From NCBI GenBank assembly GCA_027011835.1, contig JALUZN010000059.1, positions 1-40,508 on the forward strand: a stretch of DNA of 40,508 bases, given 5' to 3'. This DNA is from Draconibacterium sp. GTDB taxonomy: Bacteria; Bacteroidota; Bacteroidia; Bacteroidales; Prolixibacteraceae. This document shows positions 23,020 to 32,259 of this stretch, piece after piece; the stretch's first letter is position 1; every line of letters starts with the position of its first letter. The position numbers were made by a program, and so were the translations under genes. The notes below the pieces were generated by a model that was given only the letters and a program-made list of their open reading frames with translations, did no database searches and was not told the origin of the DNA.

Positions 23020-24861
23020 CTAAAATTTCCGTTTTACTTCGCCACAATTCATCATTTGCTCGCCGTAATACGGATTTTTTATCTCTTTGTCAGCACTAAT
23101 CCAGAAAGCACCTTTGTCGTTGTTTGCCATTGGGCAGAACTCCAAATAAATTGGTTTACCGGTTTCTGGCCCAAACATATCGATGGCTTTTGTTAGCGCA
23201 TCGGAGAGGATTACAAAATGGCTGCGTTTCATCTCAATCTCTTTCATTGCCACAATCCCGTTCAGGTTATCTTTTATTGGTTTCAACAGTTTCATCCATT
23301 CGATGTGTGCGTCGCCTTTTAACAAACCCATATCAACTTTTTCGAGTTCAGCAAGAACTGTTTTTGCCTCTTTTTCAACCTTTGTTTCATCGGTTGCCAC
23401 GAAACCATCTTTCATTTTCAGGTAGGCGGTTACCACATTCCCGAGTTGCTTTTTAAATTCAGCTGGAGTTTCCTTCGATAAGGAAACCGGCTTTTTTTCA
23501 CTCTTTTCCATGGCTTCCATTTCCTCGTCGGTCATTTCACTGCTACTACCATCTGTCCCCATTTTCGACATGTCGTGCGGGGTTGAGCCTGCGCCTCCAC
23601 TTGGGTTCATCATACTTGGTTTTCCGGCCAACTGTGCCGAAGCGTCGATTTTAAACACGCCGTTTGTTACAATCTCCTCGCCTTCGTGCAAACCTTGCGA
23701 AACCACGTAGAAGTTACCGGTTTCGGGACCCAATACAATTTCGCGATAGATAAACGAGGGGGATTCCCGGTTGGGAACTTTTACGTAAACAACTGCACGT
23801 TTTCCGGTCCAGAGAATCGATGTTTTCGGAATTAAAAGCTGGTTGGTATTTTTTGCAATATTCGATTGTAAAATTCCGTTTACAAACATCTCGGGTTTAA
23901 ACTTTAGTCCGCTGTTTCTCATCTCCACACGTACTTGTGCCACGCGGGTCGATGCGTTAATAAACGGGTCGATGTAAGTAACTTTTGCCGAATAGGTTTT
24001 TCCGGGCAACGACTGAATTGTAAAATCAATTTTATCCCCTTTTTTTATCCAGGGTAAATCCGACTCGTAAGCATCGAACATAATCCAAACGCGGCTTAAA
24101 TCAACCACCTCGAAAAGCGGGTTTCCCTCTTTTACATAGTCGCCAATGGCTATGTCGCGGCGGGTAACTGTTCCGGTAATGGGCGAAAGAATATCGAAAT
24201 AGACACTCGGCTCACCACTGTTTTCAATGCTTTTTATCTGCTCTTCGCTTAAGTCCCAAAGCTTTAATTTGCTACGTGTTGCATCGTAAAACGAAGGGTT
24301 GGTATCTTTGTATTTTGCTGCTTCCAACAGTTCTCGCTGAGCTGTTATTAAGTTGGGTGAATAGATTGAGGCGAGCTTTTGCCCCTTTTTAACATGTTGT
24401 CCTGTGTAATTAATGTACAGTTTTTCAATGCGGCCACCAAAACGAGCAGTGAGTACCGATACATTTCTCTCGTCGGCCTTTACTTTTCCAAGCAGGTAAA
24501 CCGATTTTTCGGGTGCTCCCTCTTTTACAATAAAAGTCTGTACCTCGGCCAGTTTCATTGCCGATTTTGTCATCTGAATTTCATTCGGGTCGGCCTCTTC
24601 ACCGTTGTCGATTGTCTCCAGAGGAATTAAATCCATTCCGCAAATGGGGCAATCGCCGGGTGCATCTTTTTTTATTTGAGGATGCATCGAGCAGGTCCAG
24701 ATTGTCTGGTCGGCACTTGCTTCAGCCGAATGGTCGTGTTCGTCGATAGTTACTGTTTTTGTTGAGCCGAAGAATATACTTCCCAGGGCCAGTCCCATTA
24801 TCAGAGCAATTGCAATTAGTACAACGTCTCTTTTCCCTATTTTTATTTTTTTTGATTTCAT
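23020..24861 (-). CDS. cusB: CusB-type efflux periplasmic adaptor with HMBD and DUF3347 domains
   Basis: The adaptor bridges the CusA pump and the TolC channel. The 613-residue protein has an N-terminal membrane anchor (11-33), a His-rich stretch (DEHDHSAE) and a heavy-metal-binding domain (54-82: WTCSMHP, then CPICGMDLIP with C57, H60, C71 and C74). The HlyD/CusB barrel-and-hairpin region follows (about 110-400). A Met-rich linker (MNPSGGAGS to MTDEEMEAMEKS) leads to a C-terminal DUF3347-like domain (about 460-610, FCPMANNDKGAFW, EQMMNCGEVKRKF) with likely copper ligands. The metal is probably Cu(I) or Ag(I). Confidence 0.92.
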   Translation of the reverse strand: MKSKKIKIGKRDVVLIAIALIMGLALGSIFFGSTKTVTIDEHDHSAEASADQTIWTCSMHPQIKKDAPGDCPICGMDLIPLETIDNGEEADPNEIQMTKSAMKLAEVQTFIVKEGAPEKSVYLLGKVKADERNVSVLTARFGGRIEKLYINYTGQHVKKGQKLASIYSPNLITAQRELLEAAKYKDTNPSFYDATRSKLKLWDLSEEQIKSIENSGEPSVYFDILSPITGTVTRRDIAIGDYVKEGNPLFEVVDLSRVWIMFDAYESDLPWIKKGDKIDFTIQSLPGKTYSAKVTYIDPFINASTRVAQVRVEMRNSGLKFKPEMFVNGILQSNIAKNTNQLLIPKTSILWTGKRAVVYVKVPNRESPSFIYREIVLGPETGNFYVVSQGLHEGEEIVTNGVFKIDASAQLAGKPSMMNPSGGAGSTPHDMSKMGTDGSSSEMTDEEMEAMEKSEKKPVSLSKETPAEFKKQLGNVVTAYLKMKDGFVATDETKVEKEAKTVLAELEKVDMGLLKGDAHIEWMKLLKPIKDNLNGIVAMKEIEMKRSHFVILSDALTKAIDMFGPETGKPIYLEFCPMANNDKGAFWISADKEIKNPYYGEQMMNCGEVKRKF

Positions 24862-24956
24862 CGTGTATGTTTTTTTATTTTGTACGTTTTTTAAATTGAT
24901 TCAAATTTTTGTCATTTCTCAGTCGTGCCTCCTACCAATGGCAGAATTTGTATTAA

Positions 24957-25100
24957 GACCCTGATCCGTCAGCCGACGGACAGGGTGACGTTCTAATTTA
25001 GCTACACAGTTAACAAATAGCGTCATTCTGAACTTGTTTCAGAATCTCTCTCATCAACTCATTGTGCCTAATAAAAATTAGATAAACTCTCGAAATAACA
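24957..25100. repeat. Modular double hairpin, copy 2 (mixed cores)
   Basis: Hairpin 1: ACCCTG...CAGGGT with core ATCCGTCAGCCGACGGA (the CCGTCGG type). Hairpin 2: ATTCTG...CAGAAT with core AACTTGTTT (25025-25045). The flanks GACGTTCTAATTTAG and AGTTAACAAATAGCGTCAT are shared with copy 3. Sits between the tolC-like stop and the cusB start. Confidence 0.78.
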
Positions 25101-25115
25101 GAACTGATATTCATT

Positions 25116-26345
25116 TTAAATTCCCATTAAATAGTTGATAAATGCAATTGCAGCCTGCTTATCGGCACGGGCTTTTTCGAGCTCCAGTGAATATTTTAGC
25201 AGACTTTTTTCCATTCGTAAAATCTCTTCGAAATTCTTTCCGTTCGACGCGTATTCGCTTTCAAGGATTTTGATTGCCCGGCTTGCAAAATTGCTCTGCT
25301 TTTCAAACAGAATAATCCGTCGGTTGGCATCGGCATATTCGCTGTAAACTTTTTCGAAGAGAGTCTCCAATCCGTTTATCTTGTCGGCTTTTTTCTCTTC
25401 AACTGCCTGTTGCTGATAAATGGCTTCGTTAATCATTCCCGAATATTTTTTGCGATAGAGCGGAATGGTAATTCCTACTTTAAGCAGTAGTGCATCTTTC
25501 CCGCTGTTGGTGGCAATTCCACCGGTATTAATTGCGGTGTAGTCGACACCAGCAATAATATTTGGCGAGCCAAGTTTTTTGGCTGCATTCTCCGAACTCT
25601 TGAACGACTGGCGCAGGTAATCCAGACTTTTCAGTTGATGATTATTCAGTGTTAAACTGTCGATAACTGCCTGTTTTGTATAAATCAAATCGTCAATCCA
25701 AAGTATCTCCGGAATTTGAATGTTACTACTTTCGTCAACATTTAACAGGTTGTTGAATTTTACTGTATTTACAAACCATCTGTCTTTCAGCAGTGCCAGA
25801 TTGTTTTCCAAATCGGCCAGTTCCATTTCAACTCTCAGTTCATCGACTCCCGAAGCTTTCCCTGCTTGTATTTTAATCAGCGCAAGGCTTTTGAACGATT
25901 CGAGAATACGAATGTTGTCGAGCGTAATATCGATTCCTTTTTGAATGAAATACAAGTCATAATAGGCCGATTTCACTTCGAAAAACAGGTTCGATTTTGC
26001 CTCTTCGAAATCTTCGTATTTTGCTTTTGCCGCATTTACAAATACATCTTCTTTGCTGTTTAATGTTCCGAACCAGGGGAACATTTGCGAGAGCGATATT
26101 TTTGCATGTTGCGGACCGTTTTTCGTTTCAACAGGCATGATAAAGTAGCCGATTGTTAGCTGCGGGTCGGGTAAAGTTCCCACTTGTGGAATTTTCTCCA
26201 ACGTGGCATTGTACTCGTTAAATTTTGCTTTTAAAGCAGGATTGTTCCGAGCCGCTGTTATTAAGTAGTCGTTTAATTCGTCCTGAGCCGAAACTACACC
26301 GCTGAACAGCATTAGTGCCAGTAATATGTATGTTATCTTTTTCAT
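25116..26345 (-). CDS. TolC-family outer membrane efflux protein
   Basis: A 409-residue outer membrane factor that forms the exit channel of the RND pump. The signal peptide is 1-20 (SGVVSA-Q). Two OEP repeats of long coiled-coil helices follow, typical of CusC/TolC, with LTIGYFIMPVETKNG and FPWFGTLNSKEDVF in the first half and VGITIPLYRKKYSGMINEA in the second. It lies between cusA and cusB, so it completes the CusCBA set. Confidence 0.92.
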   Translation of the reverse strand: MKKITYILLALMLFSGVVSAQDELNDYLITAARNNPALKAKFNEYNATLEKIPQVGTLPDPQLTIGYFIMPVETKNGPQHAKISLSQMFPWFGTLNSKEDVFVNAAKAKYEDFEEAKSNLFFEVKSAYYDLYFIQKGIDITLDNIRILESFKSLALIKIQAGKASGVDELRVEMELADLENNLALLKDRWFVNTVKFNNLLNVDESSNIQIPEILWIDDLIYTKQAVIDSLTLNNHQLKSLDYLRQSFKSSENAAKKLGSPNIIAGVDYTAINTGGIATNSGKDALLLKVGITIPLYRKKYSGMINEAIYQQQAVEEKKADKINGLETLFEKVYSEYADANRRIILFEKQSNFASRAIKILESEYASNGKNFEEILRMEKSLLKYSLELEKARADKQAAIAFINYLMGI

Positions 26346-26402
26346 TATATTTTTGTATTAAACTCTTGATTTGTTAATTCAATTATCATTGACCCTTCTG
26401 CC

Positions 26403-26534
26403 TCTCGGCATCTCCCCTCGAGAGGGGAGAAAGTTCTAATCAACTTTTTGCGGAACAATGAATTCTGCTGAATCTTTGTTTCTTCATCTTTCCCTTTTGC
26501 GGGAAAGTGCCGGTAGGCGAAAGGGTAGGATGAG
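26403..26534. repeat. Palindrome pair between cusA and tolC genes
   Basis: A perfect 9-2-9 palindrome TCTCCCCTC-GA-GAGGGGAGA lies at 26411-26430. Farther on, TTTCCCTTTTGCGGGAAAG and GCCGGTAGGCGAAAGGG (about 26491-26526) form a second looser structure. The gap between the two operon genes is 217 bases, long for cotranscribed genes. Confidence 0.6.
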
Positions 26535-26562
26535 CTACCAAAGTTTATTATTGTATTCATAT

Positions 26563-29500
26563 CTATTCCTTTATACTGTCTTCCAACTTCTGACTTCTGA
26601 CTTCCAGCTTCTGATTTCTTTTAACAATCTTTTCCTGCCACATGGCGTAAAGTACCGGCACCACAAAAATGGTAAGCGTGGCGATTACCATTCCCCCAAA
26701 AATTGGGATGGCCATCGGAACCATAATATCCGATCCTTTTCCGGTTGATGTAAGAACTGGTAGCAGTGCAATAAGTGTGGTTGCCGTGGTCATAATTGCC
26801 GGGCGCACCCGCTTTTGTCCTGCCTCTAAAATATTGGCTCGTACCTCGGCAACAGTTTTCGGAGCACGCTCGTCGAAAATCTGCTGGATGTAGGTGCTGA
26901 TTAAAACGCCGTCGTCGGTAGCAATTCCGAAGAGAGCGATGAACCCAACCCATACCGCCACACTGAGATTTATGGTGCCAATTTGAAACAGGTTTTGCAA
27001 GTGTATATCGCCAACATTAAAATTCAGGAACCACGGCTGACCATAAAGCCAGAGCATGATAAACCCACCCGAAAAAGCAACGATAATTCCGGAGAATATA
27101 AGTGAAGCTCCCGTTACCGAACGGAACTGAAAATAGAGAATCAGGAAAATTACCAGCAGTGCAATGGGAATAACAACCATTAGGCGTTTTGTTGCCCTGA
27201 TTTGGTTTTCGTAGTTTCCGGTGAACTTAAAATTCACTCCGGCCGGAATTACAAGAGTTCCGTCCTCTATTTTGCTATTCAAATATTCCTGTGCATTTTC
27301 CACCACATCAACTTCGGCGTAGCCATCTTTTTTATCGAAAATAACATAACCAACGAGGAACGTATTTTCACTTTTTATAAGCTGTGCCCCGCGTGTATAT
27401 TCTATTGTTGCCAGTTCGTTTAATGGAACCTGCGCACCCGACGGTGTTGAAATAAGTAGTTTATTCAGGTCTTCGGGATTGTCTCTGAACTCACGTGCAT
27501 AACGAACCCGAATCGGGTAGCGCTCTCTGCCTTCAACAGTCGATGAGAGCGGCATTCCGCCAACAGCCGAACTGATGTACTCCTGAAAATCTTTAATGGT
27601 TAATCCGTAGCGGGCAATTGCTTCGCGGTTGATGTGAATTTCCATATAAGGTTTTCCCACCACACGGTCGGCAAAAACCGACATTTTCGAAACGCCTTCA
27701 ACCTCTTTTAAGAGTGTCTCAATGTTCAGCCCTACTTTTTCGATGCTCTCCAAATCGGGACCAAAGACTTTTATTCCCATGGGAGCACGCATTCCGGTTG
27801 CCAACATCACCAAACGGGTTTGAATGGGTTGCAACTTGGGTGCCGATGTTAATCCTGGAATGGATGCGTTGGCAATAATCTCAGTCCAAATATCGTCGGG
27901 CGATTTAATTTTATCGCGCCACTGGCGGAAATATTCTCCGTCTTCGTCGGGAGTTAATTGTTCTTTTTCTATTACAATAAAACCATCTTTTGGATTGTAG
28001 GTTGTGCCGTCTTTCAAAATAAAAGCTCCGTTGTCGTCCACTTTAAAACGCATCCGGTGACCTTTTTCGTTCAGAATATATTCCGACTTGTAGTTAATTA
28101 CATTTTCGAACATTGAAATGGGTGCCGGGTCGAGGGCAGAATTTACTCGCCCCCATTTTCCAACCACATTGTCAACTTCGGGAATTGAATTTACTTTTTT
28201 GTCTAATAACTGAATCACTTCGAGGTTCTCTTCAACACCCGAGTGAGGCATGGTTGTGGGCATTAGCAGGAACGAGCCTTCGTCTAACGACGGCATGAAT
28301 TCTTTACCAATACCGGGAAATGTTTTATTTACCGCTTGCCAGGTTTCGGTTTCGGTAATGAATTTTGGCAGGAAGCCAAAAACCTTCTCCGAACCTTGCC
28401 AGGCGGTAATTCCAAAAAGAATCACAAAAATAGGTAGCGACAAAAATGTCCATTTGTTGTTTAGTGCCCACGACAATATCCGCGGATAGACATAAACAAT
28501 GGAGCTGAGTAGCAGCAGTACAAACCCGATGACAAATATTACAAACAGAAAGTTGACGAACTCGCTGTATTGCGCGCCGAGCGGCATCCACTCCTGCGAA
28601 AGGAATTTCATAACCACAATTAATATGATGGCAATATTTATGTAGTTTACAAACTTTGCTTTTCCCTCTTTCCAGAGGTAAGCGAAGAAATTATTTGCAG
28701 CGAGAAGAACTACGGCAATCCCGGTAAAATAATTACCGAAAACCATGAGTAAAATACCTGCAATGGCAAGAACGATATTCGAACTTTGCCTTATTTTTTT
28801 GCTGTTTATCCGAACCGAGAAAATAATGTGTGCCAGTGCCGGAATAATTACCAGACCAACAATCAATGCGGCAATCATTACAAAAGTTTTGGTGAAAGCC
28901 AGTGGTCGGAACAGTTTTCCTTCGGCAGCTTGCATAGCAAAAACGGGCATAAAACTAATCACCGTTGTGGCGATTGCCGTTAACACTGCCGGTGCAACTT
29001 CAATGGTGGCATTGTATATAACGTTCATTAAAGCCGTACCTTTTGCATGTTTATTCTCGGGCAGCGAGGTGTGCCGGATGATGTTCTCCGTGAAAACCAC
29101 CCCCACATCGACCATAACGCCAATTGCGATGGCGATTCCCGAAAGTGCTACAATGTTGGCATCCACTCCAAATTTGCGCATGGCAATAAAAGTGATTAAA
29201 ACGCCAATGGGTAGCAGGCTCGAAATAAGAAACGATGCCCGCAGGTTAAAAACCAAAATCAACACAACAATTATACTGATGAGGATTTCCAGCGAGAGTG
29301 CCTCTTCGAGCGTTCCTAAAGTCTCGTGAATTAATCCCGAGCGGTCGTAAAACGGGACGATGGTTACTTTCGAGACTGTTCCGTCGGCCAGAGTTTTGGA
29401 CGGCAAACCGTGTGCAATCTCTTTAATTTTAGCTTTTACATTATTAATAACTTCCAGCGGGTTGGCTCCGTAGCGGGCAACCACAACTCCACCGGTTGCG

Positions 29501-30396
29501 TCGGCGCCGCCTTTGTCTAATCCGCCGCGCCGCGAGGCCGGACCAAAATTAACTTTGGCAACATCTTTAATGCGAATAGGCACGTTGTTTTTAACGGTCA
29601 CCACCGATTTTTCTAAATCTTCGAGCGTTTTAACATAACCCAACGCACGTATTAAATATTCGGCGCGGTTAAATTCTATGGTGCGAGCACCCACATCGAG
29701 GTTACTCTTTTTTACTGCGTTAATAATTTGCCCGATGGTAACGCCCTGTGCTTTCATTGCGTTGGGATCGATATCAACCTGGTACTCTTTTATGTAACCA
29801 CCAATCGATGCTACTTCGGAAACTCCTTTTGCCGAGGTGAGCGCATATTTCACATAAAAGTCCTGAATGGAGCGTAACTCTTGCGGGTCCCAGCTTCCTG
29901 CGGGGTTTCCGTCTTTGTCGCGTCCTTCGAGGGTGTACCAATATACTTGCCCCAACGCAGTAGCATCGGGCCCCAGCGCAGGGGTAACTCCCTCGGGCAA
30001 GGTGCCTGCCGGCAGCGAGTTCAGTTTCTCTAAAATACGGCTGCGGCTCCAGTAAAACTCTATCTCTTCATCGAAAATAATGTAGATGCTCGAGACCCCA
30101 AAAATGGAGTTGCTTCGAATGGTTTTAACTCCCGGGATTCCCAAAAGTGCCGTGGTTAGCGGGTACGAAATCTGGTCTTCAATGTCTTGTGGCGAACGTC
30201 CTGCCCACTCGGTATAGACAATTTGCTGGTTCTCCCCAATGTCGGGTATGGCATCAACCGGAACCGGATCGCTGGGCAAAAAACCCGTGTTCCAGCCAAA
30301 TGGCGATGTTACAACTCCCCAGGCAACAAATGTTGTGAGCAGTAGCAGGGTAACCAATTTGTTTTCTAAAAAGAATTTAATTATTTTATTTAACAT
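26563..30396 (-). CDS. cusA: CusA-type heavy-metal RND efflux pump
   Basis: The inner-membrane proton/metal antiporter of a tripartite system. The 1277-residue chain begins with VTSPFGWNTGFLPSDPVPVDAIPDIG and has the heavy-metal RND motif AIAIGVMVDVGVVFTENI with the proton-relay D430. Further signatures are KTLADGTVSKVTIVPFYDRS, GIGKEFMPSLDEGSFLLMP and GIATDDGVLIST. An inserted segment after the first membrane half (about 545-690, extra hydrophobic spans) makes it longer than E. coli CusA, which is usual in Bacteroidota as I recall. The last 15 or so codons (KLEVRSQKLEDS) consist of a TTCTGACTTC repeat, so the natural C-terminus was probably extended. Confidence 0.95.
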   Translation of the reverse strand: MLNKIIKFFLENKLVTLLLLTTFVAWGVVTSPFGWNTGFLPSDPVPVDAIPDIGENQQIVYTEWAGRSPQDIEDQISYPLTTALLGIPGVKTIRSNSIFGVSSIYIIFDEEIEFYWSRSRILEKLNSLPAGTLPEGVTPALGPDATALGQVYWYTLEGRDKDGNPAGSWDPQELRSIQDFYVKYALTSAKGVSEVASIGGYIKEYQVDIDPNAMKAQGVTIGQIINAVKKSNLDVGARTIEFNRAEYLIRALGYVKTLEDLEKSVVTVKNNVPIRIKDVAKVNFGPASRRGGLDKGGADATGGVVVARYGANPLEVINNVKAKIKEIAHGLPSKTLADGTVSKVTIVPFYDRSGLIHETLGTLEEALSLEILISIIVVLILVFNLRASFLISSLLPIGVLITFIAMRKFGVDANIVALSGIAIAIGVMVDVGVVFTENIIRHTSLPENKHAKGTALMNVIYNATIEVAPAVLTAIATTVISFMPVFAMQAAEGKLFRPLAFTKTFVMIAALIVGLVIIPALAHIIFSVRINSKKIRQSSNIVLAIAGILLMVFGNYFTGIAVVLLAANNFFAYLWKEGKAKFVNYINIAIILIVVMKFLSQEWMPLGAQYSEFVNFLFVIFVIGFVLLLLSSIVYVYPRILSWALNNKWTFLSLPIFVILFGITAWQGSEKVFGFLPKFITETETWQAVNKTFPGIGKEFMPSLDEGSFLLMPTTMPHSGVEENLEVIQLLDKKVNSIPEVDNVVGKWGRVNSALDPAPISMFENVINYKSEYILNEKGHRMRFKVDDNGAFILKDGTTYNPKDGFIVIEKEQLTPDEDGEYFRQWRDKIKSPDDIWTEIIANASIPGLTSAPKLQPIQTRLVMLATGMRAPMGIKVFGPDLESIEKVGLNIETLLKEVEGVSKMSVFADRVVGKPYMEIHINREAIARYGLTIKDFQEYISSAVGGMPLSSTVEGRERYPIRVRYAREFRDNPEDLNKLLISTPSGAQVPLNELATIEYTRGAQLIKSENTFLVGYVIFDKKDGYAEVDVVENAQEYLNSKIEDGTLVIPAGVNFKFTGNYENQIRATKRLMVVIPIALLVIFLILYFQFRSVTGASLIFSGIIVAFSGGFIMLWLYGQPWFLNFNVGDIHLQNLFQIGTINLSVAVWVGFIALFGIATDDGVLISTYIQQIFDERAPKTVAEVRANILEAGQKRVRPAIMTTATTLIALLPVLTSTGKGSDIMVPMAIPIFGGMVIATLTIFVVPVLYAMWQEKIVKRNQKLEVRSQKLEDSIKE
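26575..26620. repeat. CTTCTGACTTC word repeat inside the end of cusA
   Basis: CCAACTTCTGACTTCTGACT followed by TCCAGCTTCTGATTTC. Similar AGAAG words bracket the four-helix-bundle gene near 36032 and 36460. Here the repeat is translated as the tail of the RND pump. Confidence 0.65.
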
Positions 30397-30458
30397 TTTG
30401 TTGTAGTTTTATTTCGACAACCGGTTTATTTCCAATTTATACAGGTTTCGGGGGAAAG

Positions 30459-30857
30459 CTATTTTGTATGAGTGTGTAGTTGAGAGATAACACGTTGCAG
30501 CTTAATATGAATCTCGTCTGCAATCGTTTTCATCTCATCGTTATCTATGTCGGCAACCATTACCGCCGGATTTATAATGGCTACTTCGGTGCCATTTTCA
30601 ACGGCTTGAAGCATTACATTACACGGAAGTATTGTTCCAATCTTATCTTCGGCAGTTATCGAGCGTAAAGCAAATGCAGGGTTACAAGCACCTAAAATTC
30701 GATATTGCCTGAAATCGATATTCAGTTTCTCTTTTAGTGCGTTGTTCACATCGAATTGGGTTACAATTCCAAATCCCTCTTTTTGAAGTTCTTCTTTTAC
30801 ATTTACTGTTGCTGTTTCTAAATCAGTATTTACTGTTTTGTTGATATAATATTTCAT
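30459..30857 (-). CDS. DUF302 family protein
   Basis: A 132-residue protein made of one DUF302 domain: helix VNVKEELQKEGFGIVTQFDV, the strand RQYRILGACNPAFALRSI, PCNVMLQA and the closing AIINPAVM. No signal peptide. DUF302 is a dimeric alpha/beta fold without a known activity. The C in ACNP is the conserved cysteine of the family. It starts the cus transcript, 62 bases before cusA, which suggests a role in metal or redox handling. Confidence 0.85.
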   Translation of the reverse strand: MKYYINKTVNTDLETATVNVKEELQKEGFGIVTQFDVNNALKEKLNIDFRQYRILGACNPAFALRSITAEDKIGTILPCNVMLQAVENGTEVAIINPAVMVADIDNDEMKTIADEIHIKLQRVISQLHTHTK

Positions 30858-30941
30858 GCTATTTTATTTTTAAAATTTAATAATCTGTTTTTGGTGTGTT
30901 ATAAAAAGGGGTGTTGTTTTGTGAGAGAAAATGGTGAATAA

Positions 30942-30960
30942 TTCTGAATGAGATTCAGAA
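30942..30960. promoter_or_regulatory. Perfect palindrome upstream of the DUF302-cus run
   Basis: TTCTGAAT-GAG-ATTCAGAA, 19 bases, between the HYC_CC_PP gene and the DUF302 gene. It could be an operator for the cus operon. It also resembles the outer stem of the AACTTGTTT hairpins, so a decayed repeat is an alternative. No T-run follows, so it is not a clear terminator. Confidence 0.4.
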
Positions 30961-30968
30961 CATTTTAA

Positions 30969-31382
30969 TCAACAGCGAAATACGCAAAGTCCCGACTGAG
31001 AGTCGGTTTTTGAAAATGGTGGTGATAAAGGAGAAAACAGAGCACTAAAATGTTCCAAAACCGGATTTGCATTCGATCTGTTTTTTTGAAAAGCTAGCAG
31101 TAGATGTATTGTTTTTACTGCCGGAACAGAAAGTTTTTGTCCAACAAATTTTAAGTTAATTTTATGAAATTCCGACTGGTTTTCGCAAACCCCGTTTGAA
31201 GCGTTGTGATGCTTGCAGAGATCTGCCGTTTCAGGCGTTGCTCCCGGGTCGCAGCAAGTTTGGGCTTCGTGATAAAAAGCTACACTGTAAAGTTTTCCGT
31301 GCGAATAGTGCTTGTTTATTTGAATGCCGATAAAACTTATCAGAAAAACTATTGAAAGTAATATGTTGAGTACTTTGTTCAT
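30969..31382 (-). CDS. HYC_CC_PP family protein
   Basis: A 137-residue protein of a Bacteroidota family named for its landmarks. It has an N-terminal hydrophobic segment (about 5-22) followed by HYSHGKLYSVAF (HY), TCCDPGAT (CC) and SPLSPPFSKTD (PP). The central part is rich in Cys and His (CC, CKHH, C), which suggests a periplasmic metal-binding role. It has its own -7 box and lies between the CDF transporter and the cus genes, consistent with metal handling. The function is not established. Confidence 0.75.
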   Translation of the reverse strand: MNKVLNILLSIVFLISFIGIQINKHYSHGKLYSVAFYHEAQTCCDPGATPETADLCKHHNASNGVCENQSEFHKINLKFVGQKLSVPAVKTIHLLLAFQKNRSNANPVLEHFSALFSPLSPPFSKTDSQSGLCVFRC

Positions 31383-31400
31383 TCGTTATTTATAATGTGT

Positions 31401-31408
31401 CAAAATTA
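31401..31408 (-). promoter_or_regulatory. -7 box of the HYC_CC_PP gene
   Basis: On the minus strand TAATTTTG, an exact TAnnTTTG, ends 18 bases before the ATG at 31382. A -33 element at normal spacing was not found. Confidence 0.45.
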
Positions 31409-31465
31409 CTGCAATTGTGGTGTTGTCTATTATACAATTTTGGAAATAACTTATATGATTCTGAT

Positions 31466-32257
31466 TTATCCTAATTTTAATATCCTGACCGCACCGCGGA
31501 TAACAATGACAAAAACAATTGCTCCAACAATTAAATCGGGTATTAGCGATGAGGTTAGCATAACTGCTAACCCGGCCAGTATGACGCCTGCGTTTACAAT
31601 AATGTCGTTCGATGTAAAAATTTTACTTGCAACAATATTGGCATCTTTACTATCGGTTTTATTTAAAATTACCATACTTGCTGCATTGGCCAGTAGTGCC
31701 AGAACTGAAACAAGTATCATAATTTTATAATCGGGAGTTTCGTTTAAAAAGAGTACGCGCCTAATAATTTCAACAAAACCTGTTGCAGCCAAAATAATTT
31801 GCAGATAACCGCTAACTTTAGCCACCTGTCTCTTCTTTATAAGTGTTGTTCCAACAGCCCAAAGACTTAATCCATAAACAACGGCATCGGCAAACATATC
31901 TAAACTGTCGGCCACTAACCCCATCGATTTTGAAATAAGTCCGGTAATCATTTCGAAAACGAAGAATGTAAAATTGATACCTAAAACCCACCACAGCTGT
32001 TTTCGTTGAAAAGAGTGTGTTGAATACGTTGTGCCATCATCAACTTTTTTAATCGATTTTATTTCGCAACCTAAATTCAGACTTCTGATGAGTTTTTCAA
32101 TCTCCCGGTTTTCTTCAGATTGGATAACCTCTAATAATCGCTTATCTAAATTGAAATTTAATGCTACGATTTCAGGAATATTTTCCAGTCGAATTCTGAT
32201 TAAAGACTCCTCGGAGGTACAATCCATTTTTGCTATGTAGTAAGTTGTTTTTGTCAT
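31466..32257 (-). CDS. CDF-family cation transporter with N-terminal HMA-like domain
   Basis: A 263-residue inner-membrane transporter. Residues 1-70 form an HMA-like domain (YYIAKMDCTSEESLIRIRLE) with one cysteine instead of CxxC. The CDF part begins near 86 and has six hydrophobic stretches. The first metal half-site is D120-x3-D124 in ADSLDMFADA. The matching pair in TM5 reads D-x3-N (SNDIIVNAG) rather than H-x3-D. The usual cytoplasmic C-terminal domain is missing. It begins 2 bases after the GDCCVxC gene and is under the same Fur-type box, so it likely exports or distributes Zn(II) or a related metal. Confidence 0.83.
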   Translation of the reverse strand: MTKTTYYIAKMDCTSEESLIRIRLENIPEIVALNFNLDKRLLEVIQSEENREIEKLIRSLNLGCEIKSIKKVDDGTTYSTHSFQRKQLWWVLGINFTFFVFEMITGLISKSMGLVADSLDMFADAVVYGLSLWAVGTTLIKKRQVAKVSGYLQIILAATGFVEIIRRVLFLNETPDYKIMILVSVLALLANAASMVILNKTDSKDANIVASKIFTSNDIIVNAGVILAGLAVMLTSSLIPDLIVGAIVFVIVIRGAVRILKLG

Positions 32258-32259
32258 GT

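Noticed and set aside
28745..29329. A 194-codon plus-strand open frame
   Set aside because: Antisense to conserved cusA membrane segments; Ser/Thr/Ile bias explained by the coding strand.
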